Assembly: GCF_018860155.1 (NCBI RefSeq)
Contig: NZ_JAHKNI010000026.1
Span: 1-64,000 of the forward strand
DNA length: 64,000 bases
Direction of reading: 5' to 3'
From: Nocardia albiluteola
GTDB lineage: Bacteria; Actinomycetota; Actinomycetes; Mycobacteriales; Mycobacteriaceae
The translations under genes and the position numbers were made by a program. The notes beneath the pieces are model-generated. The model did not search any database. It was not told the DNA's origin and saw only the letters and a program-made list of their open reading frames with translations. This document shows positions 36,134 through 45,873 of the stretch, piece by piece (positions within the stretch are counted from its first letter, which is position 1; the number at the start of each line of letters is the position of its first letter).

Positions 36134-36979
36134 ATGACCACCATCAACCCGGCCCCGACCGCCGCGGATTCCGGCGCCCGCGCCACCGAACGCTTCGCCG
36201 CCGACAAGACAAACGTCGCCGACACCCCGCCCGAGCGGGTGGACTTGCTCGCCCGTGAGGTGCTCGGCGCGGTGCACGACACCATCCGCCGGCACAAGCT
36301 CACCTACGCCGAGTACAACGCGCTCAAGGCGTGGCTGATCGGCGTCGGGCAGGGCGGCGAGTGGCCGCTGTTCCTGGACGTCTGGGTCGAGCACGTCGTC
36401 GAGGAGGTCGCCACCGAGCACCGCCACGGCAACAAGGGCACCATCGAGGGTCCCTACTACGTTCCCGGCGCCCCCGAGCGCGGTGTCGGTGACTCGGTTC
36501 CCATGCGGGACAACGAATCCGGCAGCCCGCTGGTGTGGACCGGCCGGGTCACCTCGACCGACGGCGCCGCCCTGAGCGATGCGACGATCGAGCTCTGGCA
36601 CGCCGACTCCGACGGCCTGTACTCCCAGTTCGCGCCCGGGATTCCGGAATGGAACCTGCGCGCCGCGTTCCACGCTGACGCCGACGGCCGGTTCGAGATC
36701 CACACCGTGCGCCCCGCGCCGTACCAGATCCCGACCGACGGCGCGTGCGGCAAGCTGATCGCCGCGGCGGGCTGGCATGCCTGGCGTCCGGCGCATCTGC
36801 ACGTGAAGGTCTCCGCACCGGGACACGAATTGCTCACCGCGCAGCTGTATTTCCCGAACGACGAGCACAACGACGACGACATCGCCTCCGCGGTGAAGCC
36901 CGAACTCATCCTCGATCCGCGCCCGGGGCCGAATGGCGGCGAAGCCATCGCATACGACTTCGTCCTCGACCGCGCCTGA
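36134..36979 (+). CDS. catA: Catechol 1,2-dioxygenase
   Basis: A 281-residue intradiol dioxygenase. By motif the Fe(III) ligands are Tyr109 (GPYYVPGAP), Tyr197 (PAPYQIP), His221 and His223 (WRPAHLHVKV). The N-terminal helical dimer domain is present. It cleaves catechol to cis,cis-muconate. A CAAGGAGGA ribosome site lies just before ATG 36134. Confidence 0.95.
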   Translation: MTTINPAPTAADSGARATERFAADKTNVADTPPERVDLLAREVLGAVHDTIRRHKLTYAEYNALKAWLIGVGQGGEWPLFLDVWVEHVVEEVATEHRHGNKGTIEGPYYVPGAPERGVGDSVPMRDNESGSPLVWTGRVTSTDGAALSDATIELWHADSDGLYSQFAPGIPEWNLRAAFHADADGRFEIHTVRPAPYQIPTDGACGKLIAAAGWHAWRPAHLHVKVSAPGHELLTAQLYFPNDEHNDDDIASAVKPELILDPRPGPNGGEAIAYDFVLDRA

Positions 36980-37021
36980 GACCGGCACGGCCCGAACATC
37001 TTCCGATTCCAGGAGTACGAC

Positions 37022-37297
37022 ATGCTGTTCCACGTGCGGATGGATGTGCATCTGCCCCATGATCTTCCGCCCGACGCTCGCGCGGAGATCGTGGCTCGCG
37101 AGAAGGCGTACAGCCAGAACCTGCAGCGCGCGGGAAAGTGGCCGCAGCTGTGGCGGATCGTCGGCGAGTACTCCAACTACTCGATCTTCGACGTGGAGTC
37201 CACCGACGAGCTACACGAATTGCTGTCTGGGCTACCGCTGTTCGAGTACATGAGCCTGCACGTCACGCCGCTGGCGACCCATCCGTCCAAGATCTGA
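37022..37297 (+). CDS. catC: Muconolactone delta-isomerase
   Basis: A 91-residue protein with the typical CatC start MLFHVRMDVHLPHDLP and the end MSLHVTPLATHPS. It converts muconolactone to 3-oxoadipate enol-lactone and forms large homo-oligomers. It follows catA by 42 bases in the same operon. Confidence 0.95.
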   Translation: MLFHVRMDVHLPHDLPPDARAEIVAREKAYSQNLQRAGKWPQLWRIVGEYSNYSIFDVESTDELHELLSGLPLFEYMSLHVTPLATHPSKI

Positions 37298-37315
37298 CGG
37301 ACCGTCAGGCTGATC

Positions 37316-38152
37316 GTGTCGATACTCGCCACCGAGTTCGGTCCCGTCGGATACACCGACCACGGGAGTGGCCCGGCCCTGGTCCTCGTCCACGGATTCC
37401 TGTTCGACAAGCGCATGTGGCAACCGCAGATCGAGTCCTTCGTCTCGATCGGGTACCGGGTGATCTGCGTCGATATGGTCGGATTCGGCGACAGCGCCGC
37501 GGCCCGCGGCACCATCCCGATGGCCGCGCAGTCCCGGGCGGTGACCGCGGTGATGGACGATCGCGCGGTCGGCGAGGCGGTGCTGATCGGATATTCCATG
37601 GGCGGGCAGGTCGTCCTCGACGTACTCGGCCGCCATCCCGAACGGGTCGGCGCGGTCGTGTTCTGCGACACCTTCGCCGGTCTCGACACACCCGAGGTCA
37701 GGGCCGCGCGCCTGGCCCTGGCCGATCGGCTGGAGGCCGAGGGCGTGCGTGACTATGCGGAGGAATTCCTGCCGCTCGTGCTGAGCGAACGCAGCGTGCG
37801 CGAGCGCCCGGCGGTCGCCGAGCGCGCCCGGGCGATGATGACATCCGCCCATCCGGTGACCGCCGCGGCCGCGCTGCGCGGTCGCGCGGCACGACCCGAC
37901 TACACTGAAACCGCACGGGGACTGAACATTCCGGCCCTCGTGGTGGCCGGGGACGAGGACGCGTTCGACCGCGGGGTGCTCGGCGCCGAACTGGCTGGGC
38001 AGATTCCGCGGTCCCGGCTCGTGATCATCCCCGAGGCCGGTCACACACCCAGCATGGAGAGGCCCGACGCGTTCGACACCATCGTGCGGGAATTTCTCCA
38101 GTCGATTTCCCGAGGAGCACATCATGATGGCCGCGATTTCGTCCCTGGCTGA
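37316..38152 (+). CDS. catD: 3-oxoadipate enol-lactonase
   Basis: A 278-residue alpha/beta hydrolase: HGFLFDKRMW oxyanion loop, nucleophile Ser94 (LIGYSMGGQV), late PEAGHTPSMERP with the catalytic His. It hydrolyses the enol-lactone to 3-oxoadipate. GTG start at 37316. The gene overlaps catI by 29 bases, which is long but in a different frame; the last residues (after FLQSIS) are probably just overlap. Confidence 0.93.
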   Translation: MSILATEFGPVGYTDHGSGPALVLVHGFLFDKRMWQPQIESFVSIGYRVICVDMVGFGDSAAARGTIPMAAQSRAVTAVMDDRAVGEAVLIGYSMGGQVVLDVLGRHPERVGAVVFCDTFAGLDTPEVRAARLALADRLEAEGVRDYAEEFLPLVLSERSVRERPAVAERARAMMTSAHPVTAAAALRGRAARPDYTETARGLNIPALVVAGDEDAFDRGVLGAELAGQIPRSRLVIIPEAGHTPSMERPDAFDTIVREFLQSISRGAHHDGRDFVPG

Positions 38153-38954
38153 CGCGATAGCAGAACTCGTCGGCGACGGCGACACGGTCGCGCTGGAAGG
38201 ATTCACCCACCTGATCCCGGTGGCCGCCGGGCACGAGATCATCCGGCAGCGCAAGCGTGATCTGACCCTGGTACGGATGACCCCCGACATCGTCTACGAC
38301 CAGTTGATCGGGGCGGGATGCGCGCGCAAGCTGATCTTCTCCTGGGGTGGCAACCCGGGAGTGGGTTCGCTGCACCGCTTCCGCGACGCGGTGCAGAACT
38401 CCTGGCCGGTGCCGCTGGAGATCGAGGAGCACAGCCATGCCGGGATGGCCAACCGCTACGTGGCGGGCGCCTCGGGCCTGCCGTTCGCGGTGCTGCGCGG
38501 ATACGTCGGCACCGATCTGCCGTCGGTGACCGATACCATCAAGCAGATCACCTGCCCGTTCACCGGGGAGCAGCTCACCGCGGTGCCCGCGGTCAACCCC
38601 GACGTCACGATCATCCACGCCCAGCGCGCCGACCGGCAGGGCAATGTGCAGCTGTGGGGCCTGCTGGGCGTGCAGAAGGAGGCGGTGCTGGCGGCGCGGC
38701 GCAGCCTGGTCACGGTCGAGGAGATTGTCGACGAGCTCACGCCGCTGCCGGGCGCGATCGTGCTGCCCGCCTGGGCGGTGACCGCCGTCGCCGCCGCGCC
38801 CGACGGCGCCCACCCGTCCTACGCGCAGGGATATTCCGAGCGCGACAACGCCTACTACGCGGCCTGGGACGCGATCAGCCGGGACCGGGAGAGTTTCACC
38901 CGCTGGCTCGACGAGCACGTGTACCCCGCGAGCACCGAGGGAGTCCACCCATGA
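38124..38954 (+). CDS. catI: 3-oxoadipate CoA-transferase subunit A
   Basis: A 276-residue CoA-transferase alpha subunit (VALEGFTHLIPVAAGHEI, LIFSWGGNPGVGSLHRF, VTIIHAQRADRQGN). With CatJ it moves CoA from succinyl-CoA to 3-oxoadipate. The stop overlaps the catJ start as ATGA. Confidence 0.93.
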   Translation: MMAAISSLADAIAELVGDGDTVALEGFTHLIPVAAGHEIIRQRKRDLTLVRMTPDIVYDQLIGAGCARKLIFSWGGNPGVGSLHRFRDAVQNSWPVPLEIEEHSHAGMANRYVAGASGLPFAVLRGYVGTDLPSVTDTIKQITCPFTGEQLTAVPAVNPDVTIIHAQRADRQGNVQLWGLLGVQKEAVLAARRSLVTVEEIVDELTPLPGAIVLPAWAVTAVAAAPDGAHPSYAQGYSERDNAYYAAWDAISRDRESFTRWLDEHVYPASTEGVHP

Positions 38955-39727
38955 CCATCACCGAAATGACCGACGAGGCAACGGAATACACCTCGGATGA
39001 AATGATGTCCATTGCCGCGGCGCGGGCGCTGTCCGACGGTAAGCGTTGTTTCGTCGGCATCGGATTGCCTTCCACCGCGGCGAATCTCGCCCGCACCACG
39101 CATGCGCCCGGGCTGGTGCTGATCTACGAGTCCGGGACGCTGGGTTCCAAGCCCGGCCGGCTGCCCGCCTCCATCGGCGACGGCATCCTGGCCGAGACGG
39201 CCGATGCGGTGATCAGCGTGCCGGAGGTGTTCAACTACTGGTTGCAGCCCGGCCGCATCGATATCGGATTCCTCGGCGCAGCGCAGCTGGACAAGTTCGG
39301 CAATATCAACACCACCGTCATCGGCGGGGACTACGCCCACCCGAAGGTCCGCCTGCCCGGCGCGGGCGGCGCACCGGAGATCGCGGCCTCCTGCGGTGAG
39401 GTGTTCGTCGTGGTCCGCCAGTCGCGCCGATCATTCGTCGAGCGCGTGGATTTCATCACCTCGCTCGGTCACGGCAGCGGCGCGGGGGAACGCTCCCGTC
39501 TCGGATTGCGAGGCGCCGGACCGACTCTGGTGATCACCGACCTGGGTGTGCTGCGGCCGGACGAAACCGGCGAGCTGGTGCTGAGCGCGCTGCATCCGGG
39601 CGTGAGCATCGAGCAGGTGCGAGCGGCCACCGGCTGGCAGCTGAGGGTCGCAGACGACCTGGTCACGACCGAACCACCCGGCGCGGCCGAACTGACCGCC
39701 CTGCGCGCGTTGAAGGCTGCGTCATGA
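38951..39727 (+). CDS. catJ: 3-oxoadipate CoA-transferase subunit B
   Basis: A 258-residue beta subunit. The catalytic Glu is in LIYESGTLGSKPG, followed by FGNINTTVIGGDYAHP. It pairs with CatI. Start ATG 38951 and stop both overlap neighbours by 4 bases, so the subunits and thiolase are translated in step. Confidence 0.93.
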   Translation: MTITEMTDEATEYTSDEMMSIAAARALSDGKRCFVGIGLPSTAANLARTTHAPGLVLIYESGTLGSKPGRLPASIGDGILAETADAVISVPEVFNYWLQPGRIDIGFLGAAQLDKFGNINTTVIGGDYAHPKVRLPGAGGAPEIAASCGEVFVVVRQSRRSFVERVDFITSLGHGSGAGERSRLGLRGAGPTLVITDLGVLRPDETGELVLSALHPGVSIEQVRAATGWQLRVADDLVTTEPPGAAELTALRALKAAS

Positions 39728-40905
39728 GCGGGGCGTTCCTCTACGACGGCGTGCGCACCCCGTTCGGCCGGTATGGCGGCGGGCTCGGCGGGGTACGGCC
39801 GGACGACCTGGCCGCCCATGTACTGCGGGTGCTCGCCGAGCGGTGTGAGCTGGATCCGGCGAGCGTGGACGAGGTGGTGTTCGGCGCGGCCAACCAGGCC
39901 GGCGAGGACAATCGCAATATCGCACGCATGGCGGCGCTGCTGGCCGGATGGCCCGTTGCGGTCCCGGGCACCACGGTCAATCGGCTGTGCGGGTCCAGCC
40001 TGGATGCCGCCGGGCACGCGTCCCGGATGATCGAAACCGGTGATGCCACAACGGTTGTCGTGGGCGGCGTCGAATCGATGACCCGCGCGCCGTACGTCCT
40101 GCCCAAGTCCGCCAGGGCATTTCCCGCCGGAAACGAGACCCTGTACTCGACCACGCTCGGCTGGCGCCTGGTGAATCCGGCCATGCCCGCGCAGTGGACG
40201 GTCTCGCTGGGGGAGAGCACCGAAATCCTTGCCGGTCGTTACGGTATCGACCGCGCGGCCCAGGACGAGTTCGCCGCGCGCAGCCACCGGCTCACCGCCG
40301 CGGCATGGGATAGCGGGTTCTACGACGATCACGTGGTGCCCGTCCCCGGGACCGATCTGGTCCGCGACGAGTCACTGCGGCCCGGCACCACCGTCGAGAC
40401 GCTGGCGCGGCTCGAGCCCTCATTCCGCGCCGAGGGCACGGTGACCGCCGGGAACGCCTCACCGCTCAACGACGGCGCCTCGGCGCTGCTGCTCGGCGGC
40501 GAGGCGCTGGCCGATCGGCTCGGCCGGGCGCCCCTGGCACGCATCGCCGGCCGCGGCGCGGCGGGTGTGGATCCCGAGGCTTTCGGCGTCGGTCCCGTGC
40601 AGGCGGCGCGAATCGCTCTGCGGCGCGCCAAAATCGACTGGAGCGATCTCGGCGTGGTAGAGCTGAACGAGGCCTTCGCCGCCCAATCGCTGGCCTGCCT
40701 GGCCGACTGGCACGAACTGGATCCGGCGATCGTCAACGTCAACGGCGGCGCGATCGCCATCGGGCATCCGCTCGGTGCCTCCGGCGGGCGCATCCTCATC
40801 CAGCTCGCGCGCGAAATGCGCCGCCGCGGCCGCCGATGGGGCCTGGCCGCACTGTGCATCGGGGTTGGTCAGGGCCTGGCCGTCGTCCTGGAGGCGGCGG
40901 GGTGA
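39724..40905 (+). CDS. pcaF: 3-oxoadipyl-CoA thiolase
   Basis: A 393-residue thiolase: nucleophile Cys89 (VNRLCGSSLDA), the catalytic His in NGGAIAIGHPLGASGG, and the second Cys in LAALCIGVGQG. It splits 3-oxoadipyl-CoA into succinyl-CoA and acetyl-CoA, the last step of the pathway, and completes the operon. No pcaG/H protocatechuate genes are present. Confidence 0.93.
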   Translation: MSGAFLYDGVRTPFGRYGGGLGGVRPDDLAAHVLRVLAERCELDPASVDEVVFGAANQAGEDNRNIARMAALLAGWPVAVPGTTVNRLCGSSLDAAGHASRMIETGDATTVVVGGVESMTRAPYVLPKSARAFPAGNETLYSTTLGWRLVNPAMPAQWTVSLGESTEILAGRYGIDRAAQDEFAARSHRLTAAAWDSGFYDDHVVPVPGTDLVRDESLRPGTTVETLARLEPSFRAEGTVTAGNASPLNDGASALLLGGEALADRLGRAPLARIAGRGAAGVDPEAFGVGPVQAARIALRRAKIDWSDLGVVELNEAFAAQSLACLADWHELDPAIVNVNGGAIAIGHPLGASGGRILIQLAREMRRRGRRWGLAALCIGVGQGLAVVLEAAG

Positions 40906-41050
40906 TGCCGCCGGGTATCGCGGCAGCCACGAACACGCCGGTGAGATTATTCATAGCCGATGCCACCCTGCCGGACAGCGGATCTCACCATCCGGGCGAG
41001 AGCCGACTCGGGTGGCACCGGCACGAGCCGCATGGGATTCGCGGTGGAGT

Positions 41051-41938
41051 TCACCCTTGCGACGCGTGTCGCCGGATGACGCCGTAGACGGCCTCGGGGT
41101 CCTCGATCTGGGGGTAATGGCCCAAATCCGGCAGGCGGGTCACCACGGCGTGCGGGCGAAGGCGCAGTACCGCCTGGAGCACGGCCTCGGTGCAGATGGG
41201 GTCCAGCTCGGCCCAACCCAGCTCCAGCCGGCCGGGCCAGGTACGTAATGCGTTGTGCCAGCGGTCGGAGGTCGGTGGAGTAACGCGTTCGTGGTTGTAG
41301 TAGATCAGCTTGTCCAGCATGCGGTGACCATCGTTGCAGGCCAGCAGCGACCACTGGTCTGCCGCCTCCTCGGCGCCGAGCGGGTGCGCCCGGGAGAAGA
41401 TGCCTCTGAACGAACGGCGGTAGGACGACTCGGTGGTTAGCCGAGTGACAAGCGGCCCGAACCGGCTCAGCAGGAGTTTCTGTCCCCGCAGCAGGCTGGC
41501 CCGCTCCCGGACCAGACTCGCGTTGAACAGCAACGCCGACTTCAGCGTGAACGACAATGTCCCGTCGATGTCGCGTGCCAGGATCTCGGTCGCGACCGAG
41601 CTGCCCATATCGTGGGACACCATGACGACCGGCTCGCCGGCGAACCGTTGCGCCAGTTCCTCGGCAATGTCGGCCTGTATTCCGAGCGAGTATTTCTTAT
41701 CCCGCGGTTTGTCCGACAGTCCGTAGCCGAGGAAATCGAACACAACCAGTGGGTGCCCGTCGATCAGATCGAAGGCGCCTCGCCAGTCGTAGGAACTCGA
41801 CGGATATCCGTGCAGGAACAGCAGCGGCGGTAGATCCGCGGCTCCCGCGCGCTCGCGTACGAAGATCTTGTGGCCTCCGACCTGCTCGAACGTGCCTGAT
41901 CGCCGCCAAGCCGCGACCCGTGGGGTCAGGTTCGTCAT
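41051..41938 (-). CDS. Haloalkane-dehalogenase/epoxide-hydrolase-like enzyme
   Basis: A 295-residue alpha/beta hydrolase. FLHGYPSSSYDW is the oxyanion region, and the nucleophile elbow VSHDMGSSVATEIL carries an aspartate. The late LPDLGHYPQIEDPEAV supplies the His. Asp at the elbow points to dehalogenase/epoxide-hydrolase chemistry. I start it at ATG 41938; the open frame beyond is unsupported. It is divergent from the ATP-grasp gene by 156 bases. 40906-41050 holds no gene. Confidence 0.87.
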   Translation of the reverse strand: MTNLTPRVAAWRRSGTFEQVGGHKIFVRERAGAADLPPLLFLHGYPSSSYDWRGAFDLIDGHPLVVFDFLGYGLSDKPRDKKYSLGIQADIAEELAQRFAGEPVVMVSHDMGSSVATEILARDIDGTLSFTLKSALLFNASLVRERASLLRGQKLLLSRFGPLVTRLTTESSYRRSFRGIFSRAHPLGAEEAADQWSLLACNDGHRMLDKLIYYNHERVTPPTSDRWHNALRTWPGRLELGWAELDPICTEAVLQAVLRLRPHAVVTRLPDLGHYPQIEDPEAVYGVIRRHASQG

Positions 41939-42094
41939 CTCCACTCTCCGTGGGGTCCAGCGGTTGCATGTGTCCCGCGTGAATTTAGTCCTGCCGGGGT
42001 AGCCTGTCGGCGCCGTCGAGCGGCAGGTCGAGGGCGAATTCGAATTGGGCACTCCATACTTCCACGCGGCCATGGGCAGGTGCACACTTGTGGC

Positions 42095-43565
42095 ATGGAG
42101 CCCGAGCCGCGCCGGCTGCTGAACGGCATCTCGGAGGTACGCGCGTTCTTTCACACCAACGCCGTACCGCTGTACTTCATCTCGCCGACCCCGTTCAACC
42201 TACTAGGCATCGACCGCTGGGTACGGAACTTCTTCTACCTGACGTACTTTGACTCTTTCGAGGGCGCACATCCGCGCGTGTTCATGCCCCGGCGGCGCGA
42301 CCGCAGGGATTTCGGGTGCATTGAGGACGTGTGCAATCACCTCCTGTGCGATCCCGAGACACTCGAGTTCATCGCGCACCGAGGGCCCGGTGGCAAGGCA
42401 TGCTTTGTGATGCTTGACGAGGAGACCCAGGCCCTCGCGCACAAGGCGGGGCTCGAGGTCATGCACCCGTCGGCGGCGCTGCGCCATCGCCTGGGCTCCA
42501 AGATCGTCATGACGCGCCTAGCCGAGGAGGCGGGCGTGCCGAGCGTGCCTAACGTGATCGGACGAGTCGGCTCCTACGACGAACTGCTGGCGCTCGCACA
42601 GGGCGCTGGGCTGGGCGATGACCTCGTCGTCGAGGCCGCTTATGGCGACGCCGGCACGGAGACGTTCTTTCTGCGCGGTCAGCGCGACTGGGACCATTGG
42701 GCCGGTGACCTGGTCGAGCAGGAAGTCAAGGTCATGAAGCGCATCCGCAATGTCGAGGTCTGCCTCGAGGGCACCGTGACCCGCCACGGCACCGTGGTCG
42801 GCACCGCGATGACGAGTCTCGTCGGTTATCCAGAGCTGACTCCGTATATGGGCGGCTGGTGCGGCAATGATGTCTGGCGCGGGGTGCTGCCGCCCGGACA
42901 GACGCACACCGTGCGAGAGATGGTGCGAAAGCTGGGCGACGTCCTGCGCCGCGAGGGGTACTGCGGCTACTTCGAGGTGGACCTCTTGCACGACCTGGAC
43001 TCGGACGAGTTCTACCTCGGCGAGGTGAACCCGCGCGTGAGCGGCGTAAGCACGATGACGAACTTGACCACCGAGGCCCACGCCGACATGCCGCTGTTCC
43101 TCTTCCACCTGCTCGAGTACATGGACGTGGAGTACGAGCTCGACGTCGAGGAGATCAACTCGCGCTGGGAGCGGGGCTATGGCGAGGACGAGGTTCTGGG
43201 GTCAGCTGATGATCACAGAGACCTCGCCGGATCTCGAGCTCTTGACCGCGACCCCACGCACAGGTGTGTGGCACCTCGACGACGACGGGCGCATCTCCTT
43301 TGCGCGCTGGGGCAACGACTGGGACTCGCTGATCGACGAGTCCGAGGCCTTCTACATGCGTGTCGCGGCGCCGGGCGACTTACGCTGCAAGGGCGCCCAA
43401 CTCGGCGTGCTCGTCACCCGCGGGCACCTGCAGACCAACGACTACCAGCTCACCGAGCGCGCCCGGCGCTGGGTCGAAGGCATCAAGGCGGAGTTCGCCT
43501 CAACACCCCTGGTGCCGGGTGAGGCGGCCACACCGATCGTCTCGCGGCTCGTTGCCCGAGCGTGA
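42095..43565 (+). pseudogene. ATP-grasp enzyme with a frameshift
   Basis: The frame from ATG 42095 encodes about 366 residues of an ATP-grasp/biotin-carboxylase-like protein: LGSKIVMTRLAEEAGVPSVP (A-domain), DDLVVEAAYGDAGTETFFL (grasp loop), and GYFEVDLLHD...YLGEVNPRVSGVSTMT (metal/ATP site). Near 43195 it should continue as WGQLMITETSPDLELLTATP, which is in the next frame and runs to 43565 (VSRLVARA). One small indel there explains both parts. Either a real inactivating frameshift or a sequence error. Substrate unknown; the family usually ligates carboxylates to amines. Confidence 0.7.
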
Positions 43566-43717
43566 GCAGGGGGCTGCACGATCTGCTCGACGAACCTGGC
43601 ATCGAGCGCGAGCGCCTGATCCAGGCGTTCCTGTCGTCCCCGCTGACGGTCAAACCGTACCTGGTCGTAGTCAGCCGCTGTGGTGACAAGCGCGTTTGCG
43701 ACGCCTCGCCAGCTTGA
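43562..43717 (+). CDS. Small 51-residue protein coupled to the ATP-grasp gene
   Basis: A GTG at 43562 overlaps the ATP-grasp stop as GTGA and opens a frame of 51 codons, with LHDLLDEPGIERERLIQAFL and SSPLTVKPYLVVVSRC. It uses good GC3 codons. The end (GDKRVCDASPA) is abrupt, so this may be the start of a longer gene that was cut. Function unknown. Confidence 0.45.
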   Translation: MSRGLHDLLDEPGIERERLIQAFLSSPLTVKPYLVVVSRCGDKRVCDASPA

Positions 43718-44098
43718 AGCGCAGCGGCCGATGTCGCGGTCGGCGGTGTGCGACGACTGCTGGGACATCTCCGGCCTGGGCGGCTCACTGCGGATCGGCT
43801 CGCCGCGCCGGTTGAGCCCAGGAGAGCAGGAGCATGACGAAACTGCCCCCCGCCTCCCGCGCCCTGATTAACGGGACTTCGGCCGATCAGCCCCGCCGCG
43901 CACAGTGCCCTGGCCGGATTGCGCAATTGTCAAATCCCGTGGATCAGAATCTTTTCAGGTCGCGTCAAAAAAGGATTGAAAACAATAATTCGCGATGGCT
44001 ACCGAAGTTGTCCACGAGGACCGGGCGGTAGCCGCCGCCATATCGGGTAAGTGGTCGGCGGATAAGCGTCCCCGTCCAGGTTTGCGATACCGTAAGCT
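43718..44098. other. Non-coding stretch
   Basis: About 380 bases without a supportable gene; codon-like periodicity is poor. The last 120 bases are less GC-rich and probably hold the promoter of the NmrA-like gene. Confidence 0.5.
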
Positions 44099-44944
44099 AT
44101 GACAAATCCTTCGGTTCTGGTGCTCGGGGCTACAGGAGGACAAGGCGGGGCTGTTGTCGATGCATTGCTGTCGCGTGGGACGGCAGTGCGAGCTATGGTG
44201 CGTGATACCCGAAGTCCGCGCGCACAACGGCTCGGCGAGTGGGGTGTGGAGCTGGTGGGTGGATCGCTGGACGATCGGGCCGCACTGGCGAGGGCGATGG
44301 CGAACGTCGCGGGCGTGTTCGCTGTGACCACGCCGTTCGAAGCGGGTGTGGAGGAGGAGGTCCGGCAGGGACGGGCGATCATCGGCGCGGCCGGTGATGC
44401 GGGGGTGGCGCATCTGGTGTTCAGTTCGGTGGCCTCGGCGGATCAGAACACCACGATTCCGCATTTCGAGAGCAAGGCGGTGATCGAGCAGGAGCTCACC
44501 GCCAGCGGACTCCCGGCGACCGTTGTCGCGCCGACGTACTTCTTCGACAATGCTCTCGGCGGCCGGCAAGAACTGCTCGATGGTGTGCTGGAGCTGTCCT
44601 TGCCCGCCGATCGGCCGCTACAGCAGCTGGCGCGAGAAGATTTGGGGCAGTTCGTCGCTCACGTTCTGGCCGAACCGCAGAAGTATCTCGGCGAACGCAT
44701 CGAGCTGGCCGGCGATGCCCCCACCCCAGCCGAGATGGCCGCCGCGATCGGCGCTGCATTGGGGCGCCCCGTCATCCATCGGCAGACTCCACTCGACGCT
44801 ATCGGCAACGCAGATATGCACGCCATGTGGACATTCCTCAACGGCGGTGGTTATCGCGTCGATATCGATGCTCTGCATCGCGCGAACCCCGAGATCGAGT
44901 GGACGTCGTTTCGTGACTGGACGCGACGAACCTTCACACGCTGA
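44099..44944 (+). CDS. NmrA-family NAD(P)-binding protein
   Basis: A 281-residue atypical short-chain dehydrogenase: VLVLGATGGQGGAVVDALLS (GxxGxxG loop), a second VELVGGSLDDRAAL segment, LVFSSVASADQNT, and ATVVAPTYFFDNALGG. This is the NmrA/HSCARG type, often redox sensors or quinone/isoflavone reductases. No catalytic Tyr-Lys pair is obvious. Monocistronic. Confidence 0.87.
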   Translation: MTNPSVLVLGATGGQGGAVVDALLSRGTAVRAMVRDTRSPRAQRLGEWGVELVGGSLDDRAALARAMANVAGVFAVTTPFEAGVEEEVRQGRAIIGAAGDAGVAHLVFSSVASADQNTTIPHFESKAVIEQELTASGLPATVVAPTYFFDNALGGRQELLDGVLELSLPADRPLQQLAREDLGQFVAHVLAEPQKYLGERIELAGDAPTPAEMAAAIGAALGRPVIHRQTPLDAIGNADMHAMWTFLNGGGYRVDIDALHRANPEIEWTSFRDWTRRTFTR

Positions 44945-45457
44945 CGCCGGAATGGGGCCGCCCACGCGGCCACCGCACGATCGGTCGAGTGCCCGGCCCA
45001 CTGCCGGTGGCAGCGGCACCAGAACGACCTGGGTGCCCTTGCCGACAACTCGCAGTACTCTATGCCTGTGTTCTTCGCCGAGATCGTCGATATCGGATCC
45101 GCAGGCTTCGAAGATCCGCAGTCCCAGCAACCCGAGCATCGCCACCAACGCGAAATCGCTGGCGTGTGTCGAATCTCGCGCCGCTGCGAGCAGCGCCTCT
45201 AACTGCAGGTGCGAAACTCCCAGCGTCGGAGACTCGTTCGATAACCGTGGTCGGCGCACGTACTCCGCGGGTGAGTGCTCCAGGACTCCGTCGATGACAC
45301 AGGTGCGGTAGAACCCGGTGAGCACGGCAGTGCGGCGAGCGACGGTGGAGGGTTCGAACCGGCGGGTCTCCTGCATCCACCGCACAAACCGTTCCACCTC
45401 CGGCCGTCTCATGGCCAGTGGCCTCAGCTGGTGCTCGGGGCAACATCGGAAAGGCAA
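44945..45457 (-). pseudogene. Truncated tyrosine recombinase (phage integrase)
   Basis: On the minus strand the N-terminal core-binding domain (RRPEVERFVRWMQETRRFEP, then LTGFYRTCVIDGVLEHSPAE) is followed by the start of the catalytic domain with its first Arg (MLGLLGLRIFEACG) and VVGKGTQVVLVPLPP. The rest, with the HxxR and Tyr residues, is missing: the frame runs into the NmrA gene end. Not active. It marks a former integration event. Confidence 0.72.
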
Positions 45458-45498
45458 GCAGGTCCGAGGTGCAGTGGATGCGGGAGCTTCCGGTGTAG

Positions 45499-45864
45499 CG
45501 GGCGAGGTGGGCCGCGCAGGCCGGCCGTAATGAATACGACCGCGGCGGGTCGCCCTTCTTCACCTGGCTCCCGTACGCGAATACCGGTGGCAGCGGCAAC
45601 AACACCTACCTCGATCTCCATGGGTACTCACACTCGACACTGCTCGTCTCCGACGTGCGTTGGGGCACTGCCGCGGCGACACGTGGAATGTGCTCGCCGA
45701 ACGTCCGGAATAGCGAAATCAGTGGCATCCGTGCATATCCCGACCCCGAAGTCCGCGGGCACCACGTGTTCTCGCCAGCGGAATTCGGGGCTTGTCGGGT
45801 GATCGTGGCCGTGTTGTCATGTTCCGCGGGAGCGAGGGCGCACGGCCATTCGCCACCGGGATGA
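45499..45864 (+). other. Open frame without start, possible remnant
   Basis: From 45499 to 45864 one frame is open and reads partly like protein (SPFFTWLPYANTGGSGNNTY, LDLHGYSHSTLLVSDVRWGT). It has no good start and ends just before the ACP gene. It could be the tail of a lost secreted protein. I do not call it a gene. Confidence 0.25.
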
Positions 45865-45873
45865 CGTCGAGAG

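Noticed and set aside
45655..45864. Small gene before the ACP
   Set aside because: It has an ATG at 45655 but no ribosome site or family pattern, and the frame begins earlier without a start.
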